NCBI RefSeq assembly: GCF_032854445.1
Contig: NC_088295.1
Span: 55,225,249-55,289,248 of the forward strand
Origin: Liolophura sinensis
Taxonomy: Eukaryota; Mollusca; Polyplacophora; Chitonida; Chitonidae
Length of the DNA: 64,000 nt
Direction of reading: 5' to 3'
Positions 36,346 to 47,285 of this stretch are shown piece by piece. Both the position numbers and the translations under genes were made by a program. The notes beneath the pieces are model-generated. The model was not told the origin of the DNA and searched no databases. It saw only the letters and a list, made by a program, of their open reading frames with translations. The first letter of the stretch is position 1. Each line of letters opens with the position of its first letter.

Positions 36346-37994
36346 TCAAAGGTGCATCTGATGAAAATGTAGTCACCAGATACAGTATGTGAAATATAAA
36401 TATTACAATGGAGATAAACAAGTAAATGCTGCGGCCAACTTTTAGGTGTGCCAACTGCAGCCTCACCCGATCAAGCACATACCGTGCCATCAGGTACAAA
36501 TATTGAGCATTATCTTTACTGTGTGGGACAAGAGTTAGTAATGTGAACAGACAAATAGTTGGTTGAGCGCACATACATGTACATGGCCAGTAGTTATTGA
36601 TTCATATTTTATGACCTGGCAAATATCACAAGGCTATAGCCCTAGGGCTGGCAACTTGTCATAACTCCACCAAATGTCTTGGAACACAAAAAACGTTATA
36701 TACACCTTATATTCCAAGTTCATGGCTGATTAACCCAGCACACAGAAAGATGTGGGCACTGTAACATCCAAATGGCTCTGTCGTTTAATAGTAGACCATG
36801 GTTATACTCAATATTAAGCGTTTCACATATAAACCTCATTTCCAGAAAACAGGCATTTAAATATTAATTACCATAAACCACTATTTATGCTTATTATTTA
36901 ATTTCTTCCGAAACAAAAACAGCCCTTGAAGCTGAAGTAACAAGGAGTTGTAATACGTCAATCACTTTTATTTTCAGGTCACATTTTAGATTAAACAGGA
37001 TCAAACAAAAAATGCAATATAAGAAATGCACAATGTTCATTATGCACTTAAACACACAAAATACATGTACAAAGAATGTGATGGTACTAAAACAGTAATT
37101 TGCACTAAAATGGGCAATTTTGACTTCACCGCGGCATTTTTAATTTGATTGAGGTTTACACATACTTTGACAGGGATAATGAAATTGAATACGTTCTAAT
37201 ATCTAACCATGTACATGAAGCCATTCAACTGTCATTCTATTAAAACATTGTCAAGGTTAAGGTTGTGAAGAAAATGTAGCGGATTTATATGTTATGAGGC
37301 AAAAACAATTACAGGGCATTATATACTCTACAAAAATGATACAAGACAACAGATTTTTCTTTTCTTTTCATTCTTTACTTTTTTTAGTATATATCCTTAA
37401 ACCCTATGAATATCTGACCGATGCTGTTAAATGAATCCATTTATTTTTAACTTGCGTTAGACTGGTATAGTCAAGCTTGGTGTGTACCAACCAGCAGTGC
37501 AGATGTACCCTTATGCTACGATGTTGCTTATATGAGTTTCCCACTACATGTACATCAAGATCAATAGCCACCACAGTTTTACAGATATTGGAACATCTAG
37601 CTCTTGCATTATATCAAACAAGGCATAGTAATCCCCTAGTCATGTATTCATCTCAAATTAATTACTGTATGTACTTCGCAGTTGATTGCACATGACAAAT
37701 TTGTGAAATACAGAGACTGTGCCTGGCAGCACGTGTGATAAGCCCTATCCTTCACCATCGCTCAAAACTAACCATATCCAATTAACTATGTTATGGCCAA
37801 TCGATAACTACATATATGAGGGTTATTAGTTTGTATTATAATTAGAGTAGTGCACATAAAAATGTCAGAAAATTGCTTCAAGACATGTGGAATGTAAGTT
37901 TTGTGCATAAACCCAGAAATGTGAAAGGAAGTACTTGTTGAACAGATATGTGACCTTTTCTTTGTCCAATACGCTCACACTGATTATTTTGCAA

Positions 37995-38330
37995 TACACT
38001 CTTCAAGTGCGAAATGAATTTGATAAACAGTTCAAGAGACATACAGCAATTACTTCCTTCCTACTCAGATGTACACGTCCAGTGCAGTACTCTAATTCCT
38101 CAACCTTTTCATATATGAAAGAGCAACTTTCAATGCAATTTATTCACACTTTTAATTCAATTTTGGAGACAAAACTTCAATGGTTGGATTGGCCAGTTTC
38201 AGGGCATCACAAAAAGTATAATTTTATCAGTCAAAACAGAATAATGCCTTCAGAATATGCTTGAATAAATGCTTTGAAAACATGTGAAAAGGTTAAACTT
38301 AAAGAATTACAGTAGTTCATTTTTATGGAT
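37995..38330 (+). repeat. Dispersed repeat, copy 2 (related to 23640-23930)
   Basis: Carries AATTCCTCAACCTTTTCATA, TATGAAAGAGCAACTTTCA and CATCACAAAAAGTATAA in the same order as copy 1. The 109-codon frame at 37935-38264 overlaps it and is not a gene I can support. Confidence 0.75.
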
Positions 38331-39618
38331 ACAAATATTTTTTTAAACACAAAAATAAGAACAGATGTGTATTTTTAATATCGGCATCTTCTGGCAACAT
38401 CAGGGTAAAGAATTATTAAATTTAATAATAATTTAAGTCAGCCAAGAAAAGTTAATTAACTATCTGTCGATGGACGGCGGTTGATTTCAACGCTGTAATA
38501 TTTCACTTATTAAATGGCGATCGGTTTAAAGCCAGGGGGAGTTAATGCTTTCCCCTGAGGGCCGATCCATTAACAACACAGAGTTACTTCCCCTGTTTTT
38601 GTTCATTTCAGTGATGTGCTAAAGATGCAAAACATTAACAAACGCAATTTGCAAAATAACTTTAAAATGATTTAATCTAAATGCATATTCCTTAGCCGTA
38701 TTTTAGTTAAGATGAATTACTTACTACCCTCTTAAAGATGATGGAAACAAAATTTTGCCCCTTAAATTTAGGACAATATTTTCTTCGCATACTGTACCAA
38801 ATCTTAGTACATGTAGTTCTTTGTCAGTCATTTATAACAAATGCTTAAATCTAGAAAATGTGAAATCAAGCATGCAAACAGATTTGCAGGTGATCGCATG
38901 TACTTGTACAGTGAAACGATATACTGTGAGGACATTTTACTCTGCACATACAATAAATGCTTGGCGATTACATACCCTAAAAACAGACATGACAACAGTT
39001 TTCAAGGACTACATGTGAAGGTGAATGTAACCCTAATAGCAAACAAACAAACAAACAAAAAAAAAATAGTAATAATAAAAAAACAAGTCTTTCACATATT
39101 GCACATACTTAATATATGATTAGCTTTTAATGCTTAACCTACAAGTTCTAAACTGATCTCCCAAGGCCAGTTATGGGTATACAGGTTAAAACTGCCAGCG
39201 TCCACCCTGATCAATATTGTGTGTGTCTACATGTATGTACCTGAGGACAAACAACATGCAGTGTGTGGATATCCTAGCAACTGATGAATAGATGGAAAAT
39301 CAAAGTCTGCACGCTGGTCATACCTGTGGGGAAACATTAACTGGTCTCTGAAGGTCTGTTCAAATACGCCTACCAATAATACATGGATGGTTACACTCGT
39401 CGATTATGCTCGACGGGTGACAGCCGGACATTTATGATACTATTATATGTGGATATTAACACATATGATGAGCCTGACTTGAAAAATTAGTAATTCACCC
39501 ACATGAATATAGTTTCATGGAATTTTTCACTAAGTATGAATCTACTGCTGTACTATACTGGTGAAAAACCACAAGATATTTTATTTGGTCAACAGGATGA
39601 ACAGGTAACAAAAATTCC

Positions 39619-39985
39619 ATGAAACTTCTGGTCATTTGCTAGATGAAACTTCAGGTCACTTGCTATATGAAACTTCAGGTCATTTGCTATATGAAACTTC
39701 ATGTCATTCGCTATATGAAACATCAGGTCATTTGCTATATGAAATTTCAAGTCATTCGCTATATGAAACTTCAGGTCATTTGCTATATGAAACTTCTGGT
39801 CATTTGCTATATGAAACTTCTGGTCATTTGCTATATGAAACTTCTGGTCATTCGCTATATGAAACTTCAGGTCATTTGCTATATGAAACTTCAGGTCATT
39901 TGCTATATGAAACTTCAGGTCATTCGCTATATGAAACTTCAGGTCATTTGCTATATGAAACTTCAGGTCATTTGCTATATGAACC
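39619..39985. repeat. 24-bp minisatellite, 15 units
   Basis: Unit ATGAAACTTCAGGTCATTTG then CTAT, registered every 24 bp from 39619 to 39979. The period is eight codons, so two plus-strand frames (120 and 130 codons) are open; they read as YETSGHLL or MKLQVICY repeats and have no other support as genes. Confidence 0.96.
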
Positions 39986-40079
39986 TGTCAAGTTTTGACC
40001 AATTATACATTTACCTGGCATATACACGTGTATAGCCTTGTCAACATAAATGTTTAAAAATGATGTTTTCATACCCATA

Positions 40080-40644
40080 TTAAAGGTGGAGAAAACATAA
40101 AAATGACAAAGTTCAGACGAAAGAGTGCGAAAAGTTATTCCTAAATGTGGTCTTCAATATTTTTTCCAATATTTTTCTGTAAGGAGAAAAAGACACTAGA
40201 AAATAAGTTTTGCATGGTGGGTAATTGGGACCACCTTTTGGTATTTATAGTCTTTGTTTAATAATGTCATAAATGAGGATGTAACAGAGGTTTAATAGAT
40301 ATTTTTGCACTAGAATGTGTTTTTTTAAGCTAACAAATGTATTAAACCTCCATTTGGTTCATATTTATATTTTTAATATGTTCATAAATATTATCATAAT
40401 TTAGGTTAAATGCATATGTTTCGATATAAATATCAAATTTACATTCAAATAAATTTATCAGACAAGCATCACATCCTTATTTAGAACCAACAAGTTGGTC
40501 CCAAATATCCACCATACAAAAATATTTTCAAATACCCTTTTCTCTTGAAAAAAAAAACAAAACTTTAAAGATCATATTTGCAAATAAGTTCTGACGCTCT
40601 TTCATCTGATCTTGGCATCATTTTTATGCTTTCTTCTCCCTTAA
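40080..40644. mobile_element. 565-bp TTAA-flanked inverted-repeat element, copy 1 (piggyBac-like MITE)
   Basis: Starts TTAAAGGTGGAGAAAACATA and ends TTTTTATGCTTTCTTCTCCC then TTAA. The ends are inverted repeats of each other and the flanks are TTAA, the target of piggyBac transposases. No coding capacity. About 560 bp are shared with the copy at 51166. Confidence 0.8.
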
Positions 40645-40967
40645 TATATTTAGTGCTATATATGACCTAAAATTTTATCCATGACTGTAAAGTTACACAT
40701 TTTACCTGGTTCTGAGAGCTCTGCTGTTCTTAGAAAGGTTAGAAATGTAAGCTTCATCATCAAATGTAACATTTTCTGCCACTAAAAATGTTTTGGGGTG
40801 AATGGTTAATACAAATAATGTGTTCAATTGTTCGCAATATGTGTTGGGCTACAGAAAATGTGTGTATACAACATGTGGGTGGATGAAAGCGTTGTTAGAG
40901 CCCAGGGGGGGTATAAAATTATTGTGTTTACCTCTTCAGATACCTCAGAATGTATAACAAGCTTTCT

Positions 40968-41245
40968 TTATTTATTTGATTTATTTATCTGATTTGTGTT
41001 TTACGCTGTACTCAAGAATATTTCACTTATACGACGGCGGCCAGCATTATGGTGGGAGGAAACCAGGAAGAGCCCGGGGGAAACCCACGACCATCCGCAG
41101 GTTGCTTGCAGGTCTTCCCACTTACGGCCGGAGGGGAAGCCAACCTGACCTTGACTTGAACTCACAGCGACCGCATTTGGTGAGAGATTCCTGGGTCATT
41201 ACGCTGCGCTAGCGCGCTAACCGAGCCACGGATGCCCCCAAACTG
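40968..41245 (-). mobile_element. Full-length tRNA-derived SINE with 13-bp target-site duplication
   Basis: Reverse-strand copy of the common SINE; its head reads GGCTCGGTTAGCGCGCTAGC on the minus strand. TAACAAGCTTTCT flanks it at 40955-40967 and 41246-41258. It ends in a short ATAAATAAA-type tail rather than pure A. The plus-strand frame at 40976-41212 is this element read backwards. Confidence 0.93.
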
Positions 41246-42501
41246 TAACAAGCTTTCTAAAGCTAAACTCGGCCCAACCAGCAAATGCCAGATCTCAACA
41301 TTACTAAAGGCATATTGTGTGGGTCCATACGTCTACTTGAATTTGTTCACTGACGTATACACAACAGATTACATTTATATAAAAGTCCAGAAAAATAGAT
41401 TTAAATGCATAAACAAATTTCTTTGAAAGAAAATGGGGAAGATATTAACTCATAAATAATGTATGTTAGAAGTGACAAAAAAATGTGAATGAGCAACATC
41501 TTTCAGGATGCCTGCAGGGCATACAGATTACGAGAAAAGAAATTCTGGATCAAAAATAACCTTGCCATTTAAAGATCACATATGTACCAAATATTCTACA
41601 TATAGACATAGCTCAATATGACAGGCTAGCTGTCTTATAAATCTCTTCCCAGTTCGCAGATAGAAGTAGACATGATGAAATGGACAAACTTCAGTCACTA
41701 TGTGGAAATTGACTATTTCCTTAAGAACATCTCCATTAATGCACCAACTTTCTGTATTTTCAGTTACAGGTCAATTTCCTTAATTTCATTCCTTTACCAC
41801 TTCTAAATCAGCCACAACGGAAGACAGCACAGGAATTCACTTAGATGTATTGCTCATGACTGTACAGACAAAAAGGCTCTCATTGATCAGGCCAACTGGA
41901 CGGATTAAATTGACAGTCGTTCACAGCTACATTTATCTCTACTCTGGCAAAAGAGCCAACAATCCGCCCAATAACACGTTCGTAATTAGCCGGGCAGACT
42001 TGGCCTTAACACCAGAGGTGAACGGACACAGACAGTCAGAGAAGGCATCCTCAGCACTGCAGATCTCTGGACATCTAATCAAACACTAGGGAGAAAATCA
42101 GTGAAGCTCCCAAGTCATTAATATTAAACATAACACCAGAGGCTAGAGGGCTGTTTTCACTAGCTTACTGTGGGGATAGTCATATCTCCAAGCCACATCA
42201 AATCAATGACAGAAATGTCTTAAATGCACTATACACTGATAAGATGTTTGATTAAAAGTACATGAGTACACATACGTGACCAACACTTCCAGTTCAAGGT
42301 CTGCATATTCATGCACTGTGTGTCAGGTTTTACACACACAATTAGACTTTTTAACCCTAAAACCAACGTTAATGAATAACATTTTCTTTCTGATCATGGA
42401 TTTACATCAAGAATGTTCTTAACCAACTACACGTTGACTGTACGTTTTAAAGACAGACCTTGCAAAACGTGACTATGCAAAAGAACGTTTTCTGAACCGT
42501 G

Positions 42502-42583
42502 CTTGAACATTTTCAATGTAAAACAAAAACTATTCCAAGGTGCTTGAACATTTTCAATGTAAAACAAAAAATATTCCAAGATT
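42502..42583. repeat. Two tandem copies of a 41-bp unit
   Basis: GCTTGAACATTTTCAATGTA then AAACAAAAA and TATTCCAAG, twice in a row with one or two changes. Confidence 0.9.
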
Positions 42584-44419
42584 CATATATCTTAGTAATG
42601 ACAACTACCAATACCAGAGTTAGACTGAACAAAGTATTGAAAGTAAATTTCCATTTAAAACAAATATATATTTAATCCTTCACAAAGCTTTGTAAATTAC
42701 ATGTATAGCATGAGCATTATGTCCAGCTATGATATTATAACTAATAAGAACAGAACCACCACTTCATATCTGTAGCACTGCATGATACATGGTGGAAATC
42801 AAACCAAAATCAAAGAACAAGTACTCACCAAAGCACTGGTCATTAAGGTTATATCTTCCTGTAGGATGCGATCCAGCCAGTGGAACAAAAACCACTATAT
42901 CAATATCCAGTATGTGAACTATACCTTATTGGTATACTGTATATATATATATAGCACACACACGAAACAAGCAATCTTCTACTCTTGGCTCAGTAAATCA
43001 GTAAGCTACCTTCTTCCACAGCTTTTCATTAAACTCTATGGCCATCTTAAGCTATGTGACTACTTTATACAGAGTTCAAAACGCAAATGGGCATGTTAGC
43101 CCAGCAAGGGGTAAAAAGAAAAGCAGACGACTGACCCTATAATTACAGAACAAACCTAGTGGTATGTATGGGTCGAAGCAATCAGAGAATTAAAACAATG
43201 GAGGTCACAAGTAAATCTGATTTAGAGGTAAATCCCATTCAGCAGATAAGCTGTCACCTTTTGACACTCAGGGAGCCTGTATCAACATGCTCAGCTCATT
43301 AGCTGCTGGGGGGAAAAACACCAGACAAATCTGTACTCCTGCTGTCACAGCCTTCCCCCACTCCTCCCACAAGGGTTTTAACACTGACAAGGGAACAATG
43401 ACTTGGGTCCAAGTGACCACAAAAGCCAGCGGTCAGTTTCTCCATATTGTTCAATGTCCAGACATGTTTGGTCAATCCTTCTTCCAGACACAGACAAACA
43501 CACAATCTTGTTGATAGCCAACCCACACCTCTACTTAAACTAAGGTGATTTTCACAGCTCATAAGGTGCCGGACTCAGAAAGGTAAAACACAGGTGGGTG
43601 TTAGGTAATACAGTCAACTTATTATGTATGCCATAGAAAAACTTAAATGTAAATAAACACAAAGTCCATGATGCAATTTGACCACACAATACTGACAATT
43701 ACAAAACTAATCTGATTTTTCACTATATGTTTATTGGACATGTAGCCAGTGTTTTACTGACAATATTATAAATACTACCAGAATTCCATCACCTAGAAGT
43801 ATGCAACTTCCCTATAGCTGGTCTCCAGGGCCACTTTACACTTTTCTTCCATCTCTAACATATTATGTGATGTACCTGCGCAGCCATGTATTCTTCTTTC
43901 TCTACTGCGCAGCTAACGTTTGAGAAATGACTTATGCATGGTGGGATCCAAACGTGGTTGTGTTGAAATAGACTTAACAAAATTACGACAATGGAGAGTT
44001 TTGTAAAAGGACAACAATGTCTTTGATAGTAATTGTTTTACAGTTGCATGGAAGTATAAAAATAGTAAATTGATTCTGAACTGCATGGCAACAATGACCA
44101 GCGAAATCCTATTTTTAAACACAGTTCCGGTTTGAAGGTATGGCCAGTTCTTGTAGCAGCCATTTACAATTAGACGTCCCATGATTCAGTTCACAATTTC
44201 CATCCAAGAAGTTGGCATATTTCTCCACCAGGTGGCAAGAGCTTCTATGGATGACGTAACATGTATACTCTGCCCTGGAGACTAGCTATAGGGTTGAATA
44301 CTTTAAGGTAACCTATTTCTGATACTACATAATAAATACAAATTCCACATGACTGATAAAAGTATGCCTCATAAATGTGCTTTATCATCTGCAAAAGGAA
44401 CAGGTTTCTTTCAAAATAT

Positions 44420-45025
44420 TTAAAGGAGAAGAAAATTTAAATATCAAACAAGTACCACTGGAAAGAGTATGCATTTCCTCGCAGGTGCATGCCATAAAAA
44501 AATTCTAATATGTACCTCAAGTTGATAAATTATAAATAAAATATTTATGTAAATATAAATAAAAGTCATGGTCAAAGTCCGCTGTGGGCGACTCCATTTT
44601 GCTTTAGAACTAATCCTGAAGTCTTCTGTGTGAGGAGAATTGCCGTCAGAAACCGCCAAAGTGCAGTTCGTACATTTCCAGTAGAACTCTTCTTCCCAGA
44701 AGGTAGCGAACACTACAGTCTGTTTTCCGCTTGATGATCGGGAAATCGGAATGTTGGATGAAGGTTCCAAGTTTATACCAACAAGACCGCATGTTTTAAT
44801 AACTCTCATTAGCTGAGAGGCAACACACCCCCAGCATAAATTACAGGGTGTTAAAGATGGAGGACACGATGAACTCAGTGATTTATGCCAGCTTTGCCGT
44901 TTCAGACTTCATGTGTACGGTGAGGAAAAATTGCAAAATTATTCAGCATGCATCACCAAATAGAAAAAAAAAATGTGCTCTTTTCAGCCTATAGTGTCAC
45001 TGTTTTAAGTTTTCTTCTCCTTTAA
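44420..45025. mobile_element. 606-bp TTAA-flanked inverted-repeat element with a different interior
   Basis: Ends TTAAAGGAGAAGAAAATTTA and TTTTCTTCTCCTTTAA are inverted repeats matching the termini of the 40080 and 51166 elements, with TTAA at both sides. The interior is unrelated to theirs. The 121-codon minus-strand frame at 44444-44809 lies inside it and shows no transposase motif I recognise. Confidence 0.75.
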
Positions 45026-46375
45026 GAATCAAAACCATTTAAACAGATTTGATTAAAATGTTGTAACGATTGTGTCGCATCAAAAGTCAACATAACAGTA
45101 TCTTAACCGCCCAGAACGCCACACAACGCCATGCACATAACAAGACCACACAAATGTTTCACCATCAACAAATTTTCTTGAGAGAAGAACTTATTTATCA
45201 ATTTAATTGCATTGTACGGTTTAACTACATGCACAAGAATTTTTCATTCATATGACTTTTAAACAAATGGAGGAAACAGGAGTGCCTGGAGTAAACACCT
45301 GGTCTTTGGCAAGGAACTGCCTATGTTTTTCACACAATGTAGGCCATGTTGGTGAAATCTGACTTAAAGAACTTCGTGTAAGATCTCCTGAACAGCCAGA
45401 CAAACGCAACTAACTTCCGACTTTGTCGTGAGAACAGTGGAATACCAAAGAATCCCTGTCCAAGGCTGGGATTGAACTATGGATTGGATATGTAAAGATG
45501 ATCTCAGCACGAGAACAACCTTGTTCAAGACATTTCTGTACACATGCACACTTCAGAGATGATGATATTAGTGATGCGTCTATTATTTGGCGGCTTAACC
45601 TTCAGCTTTCAGACTGACTATATAAATTAATGATCAACCACTGTGTATGATTAGGATCAGTTAATATCAAATCAAAGGACAGGAATCATGTAATTCACCT
45701 GAAGCATGTAGCACACAGATACGTTTACACTGCATACATTTTTAATCAAGAGCTCAGCCAGGACAGTGGCATACATGTATGTATTCACTAGAATGGTCGC
45801 ATGTATGAGCCTATAGGCATATACACTATCATATACATGTACAGTGTTCATTTCACTATAAAATTCTGACCAAAATCCAACAGCTTTCATACAATGGATG
45901 CAATCCTAGTGTAAAAAGAGACCTGAAGTTTATCATTCAGATTTCTCCGGAAAATTGCACTTAAATGTACAATTCTATTAAAATAAACAAAAATGAAGAT
46001 CACCACCATGCAACCTAGCCTAATTTTCCAGAAAGGGCCAATTATGTGAAACAAATGTTTTTAAACATGGCGTCATGTTGTTTTTGACAAAAGAACATGT
46101 ACATGGAAATGAGACAACCTTATTTATTTTTCAAGCCATGCTCAAAAATTTTTCACAGGCCTAATGGTGGTCCATTTTTTTAGGTAAAGGATATCTGGGT
46201 GGATATAACGACCTACCAACAAACTTTCCCACATGTTACACCTCAAGACAACAAACACTTATAAAGATGCACACACCTTATTCTCAGCAAGGCCCTCAGA
46301 ATGTCCAACAGGAGGGAAATCTACCAAGAATTTACTGTCCAAGGCTGGCTTTGAACAATCAACCCAGGAGTCCTG

Positions 46376-46600
46376 GATTTATTTATTTGATTGGTGTTTT
46401 ACATCATACTCAAAAATATTACACTTACATGACAGCGACCAGTAAAGGAGAAACATAATCTGCAGACTGCTGGAGACCTTCCCACATGCAACCTGAAAGG
46501 AAGCCAGCATGAGCTGGACTTGATCTCCCAGCAACCACATTGTTCAGAGTCCTTACTGTGCTGCGCAAGCATGCTAACCACTCGGACATGAAGGTCCCAG
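46376..46600 (-). mobile_element. Degenerate tRNA-derived SINE
   Basis: Reverse-strand copy with the tail (TTTATTTATTTGATTGGTGT), body and head all recognisable but heavily mutated. Small frames over it are SINE sequence. Confidence 0.8.
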
Positions 46601-46969
46601 TGTGCCCTAGAGATGATGAGGCAAGAGCATTTAGCCATAGGACTGCAGCCCACTCCTAATTTTAATGTGTGGCTAAACTTTCCTTGTACTGTATATCCAA
46701 GTGGGAGGAGGAAATGGATCTGACAACAACTGAAGGCATTAAATCACTACGGCATACTTGCAATCTCAAAATGGCATAGCTTTGGCTGCCTGTAGCCTGT
46801 GGACATCATAAAGGTTTTACTCAGCCAGGGAGAATCATACACTCACGGTTCTCATTCTGGCTTGATTTAGCCACTACTGAAGCTGTGAGAGGGGACATTT
46901 TACGTGAAAAGGCGGGGGGCATGTTGGAAGAATACACAGTTGGTTCCCTGGTTCCCATGGTGTATTGCA

Positions 46970-47061
46970 ATCATCAAGGAATACGTCAATATAGACTTGA
47001 TTTCCACTGCCCTTGAGATTTTTAGTGTTGGGAAATCTCTACTGATGTATTCCTTGATGAT
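46970..47061. other. 92-nt imperfect hairpin
   Basis: ATCATCAAGGAATACGTCA (46970-46988) pairs with TGATGTATTCCTTGATGAT (47043-47061) at 18 of 19 positions. An inner GATTTCC/GGAAATC stem follows, giving a pre-miRNA-sized foldback with an asymmetric internal loop. A decayed inverted-repeat element would look the same. Confidence 0.5.
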
Positions 47062-47159
47062 GATTTAAATTGTTTTTGAAACACTGACTTCACTAATGTC
47101 ATCAAAATCACATAGCTGTTCACTGCAAGTCAGTGGACTCTTTCCTGTCTGTTCGCGCA

Positions 47160-47285
47160 TGGCTTGGTAGCTCAGCAGAATGGTGGCACTAGATAGATAA
47201 GAGTTCAAATCACTTGATGATGGATTTTCCCCGGTCTAGACGCTGGAGATTTGATTTAGTGGTGGAAATCAAATCCATGGTGTTT
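47160..47285 (+). mobile_element. tRNA-like SINE head with a perfect 10-bp hairpin
   Basis: GGCTTGGTAGCTCAGCAGAA then GAGTTCAAATC resemble A and B boxes of a tRNA-derived unit, too degenerate for a functional tRNA. GATTTGATTT and AAATCAAATC form a perfect stem just downstream. Confidence 0.5.

Larger units (their letters stand above)
34774..40079. other. Intergenic or distal upstream DNA; no gene seen
   Basis: No recognisable coding exon. A mild CpG excess at about 34900-35000 (ACGCGTAAAA, CACGATTCTCACACGAG) may be promoter-proximal to tubby. A poly-C/T tract lies at 35663-35680, a SINE remnant at 36290, a dispersed repeat at 37995 and a 24-bp array at 39619. Confidence 0.55.
41259..46375. 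other. Intergenic; no gene seen
   Basis: No recognisable coding exon on either strand. It holds the 42502 duplication and the TTAA element at 44420. A short minus-strand ATGGCTGCGCAG|GTACAT at 43885-43874 looks like a start exon, but its phase does not fit tubby exon 2. Confidence 0.5.

Noticed and set aside
39636-40035. 120- and 130-codon frames as a repetitive secreted protein
   Set aside because: Two frames are open equally because the unit is 24 bp. There is no signal peptide, splice or promoter evidence.
43874-43885. ATGGCTGCGCAG|GTACAT as an alternative tubby first exon
   Set aside because: It ends in phase 0, but exon 2 needs two bases from the previous exon. It could only join exon 4, which would drop the conserved exon 3 helix.
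44444-44809. 121-codon frame as a transposase fragment
   Set aside because: It lies within the TTAA element, but I see no DDD/E pattern or other transposase motif, and it does not extend.
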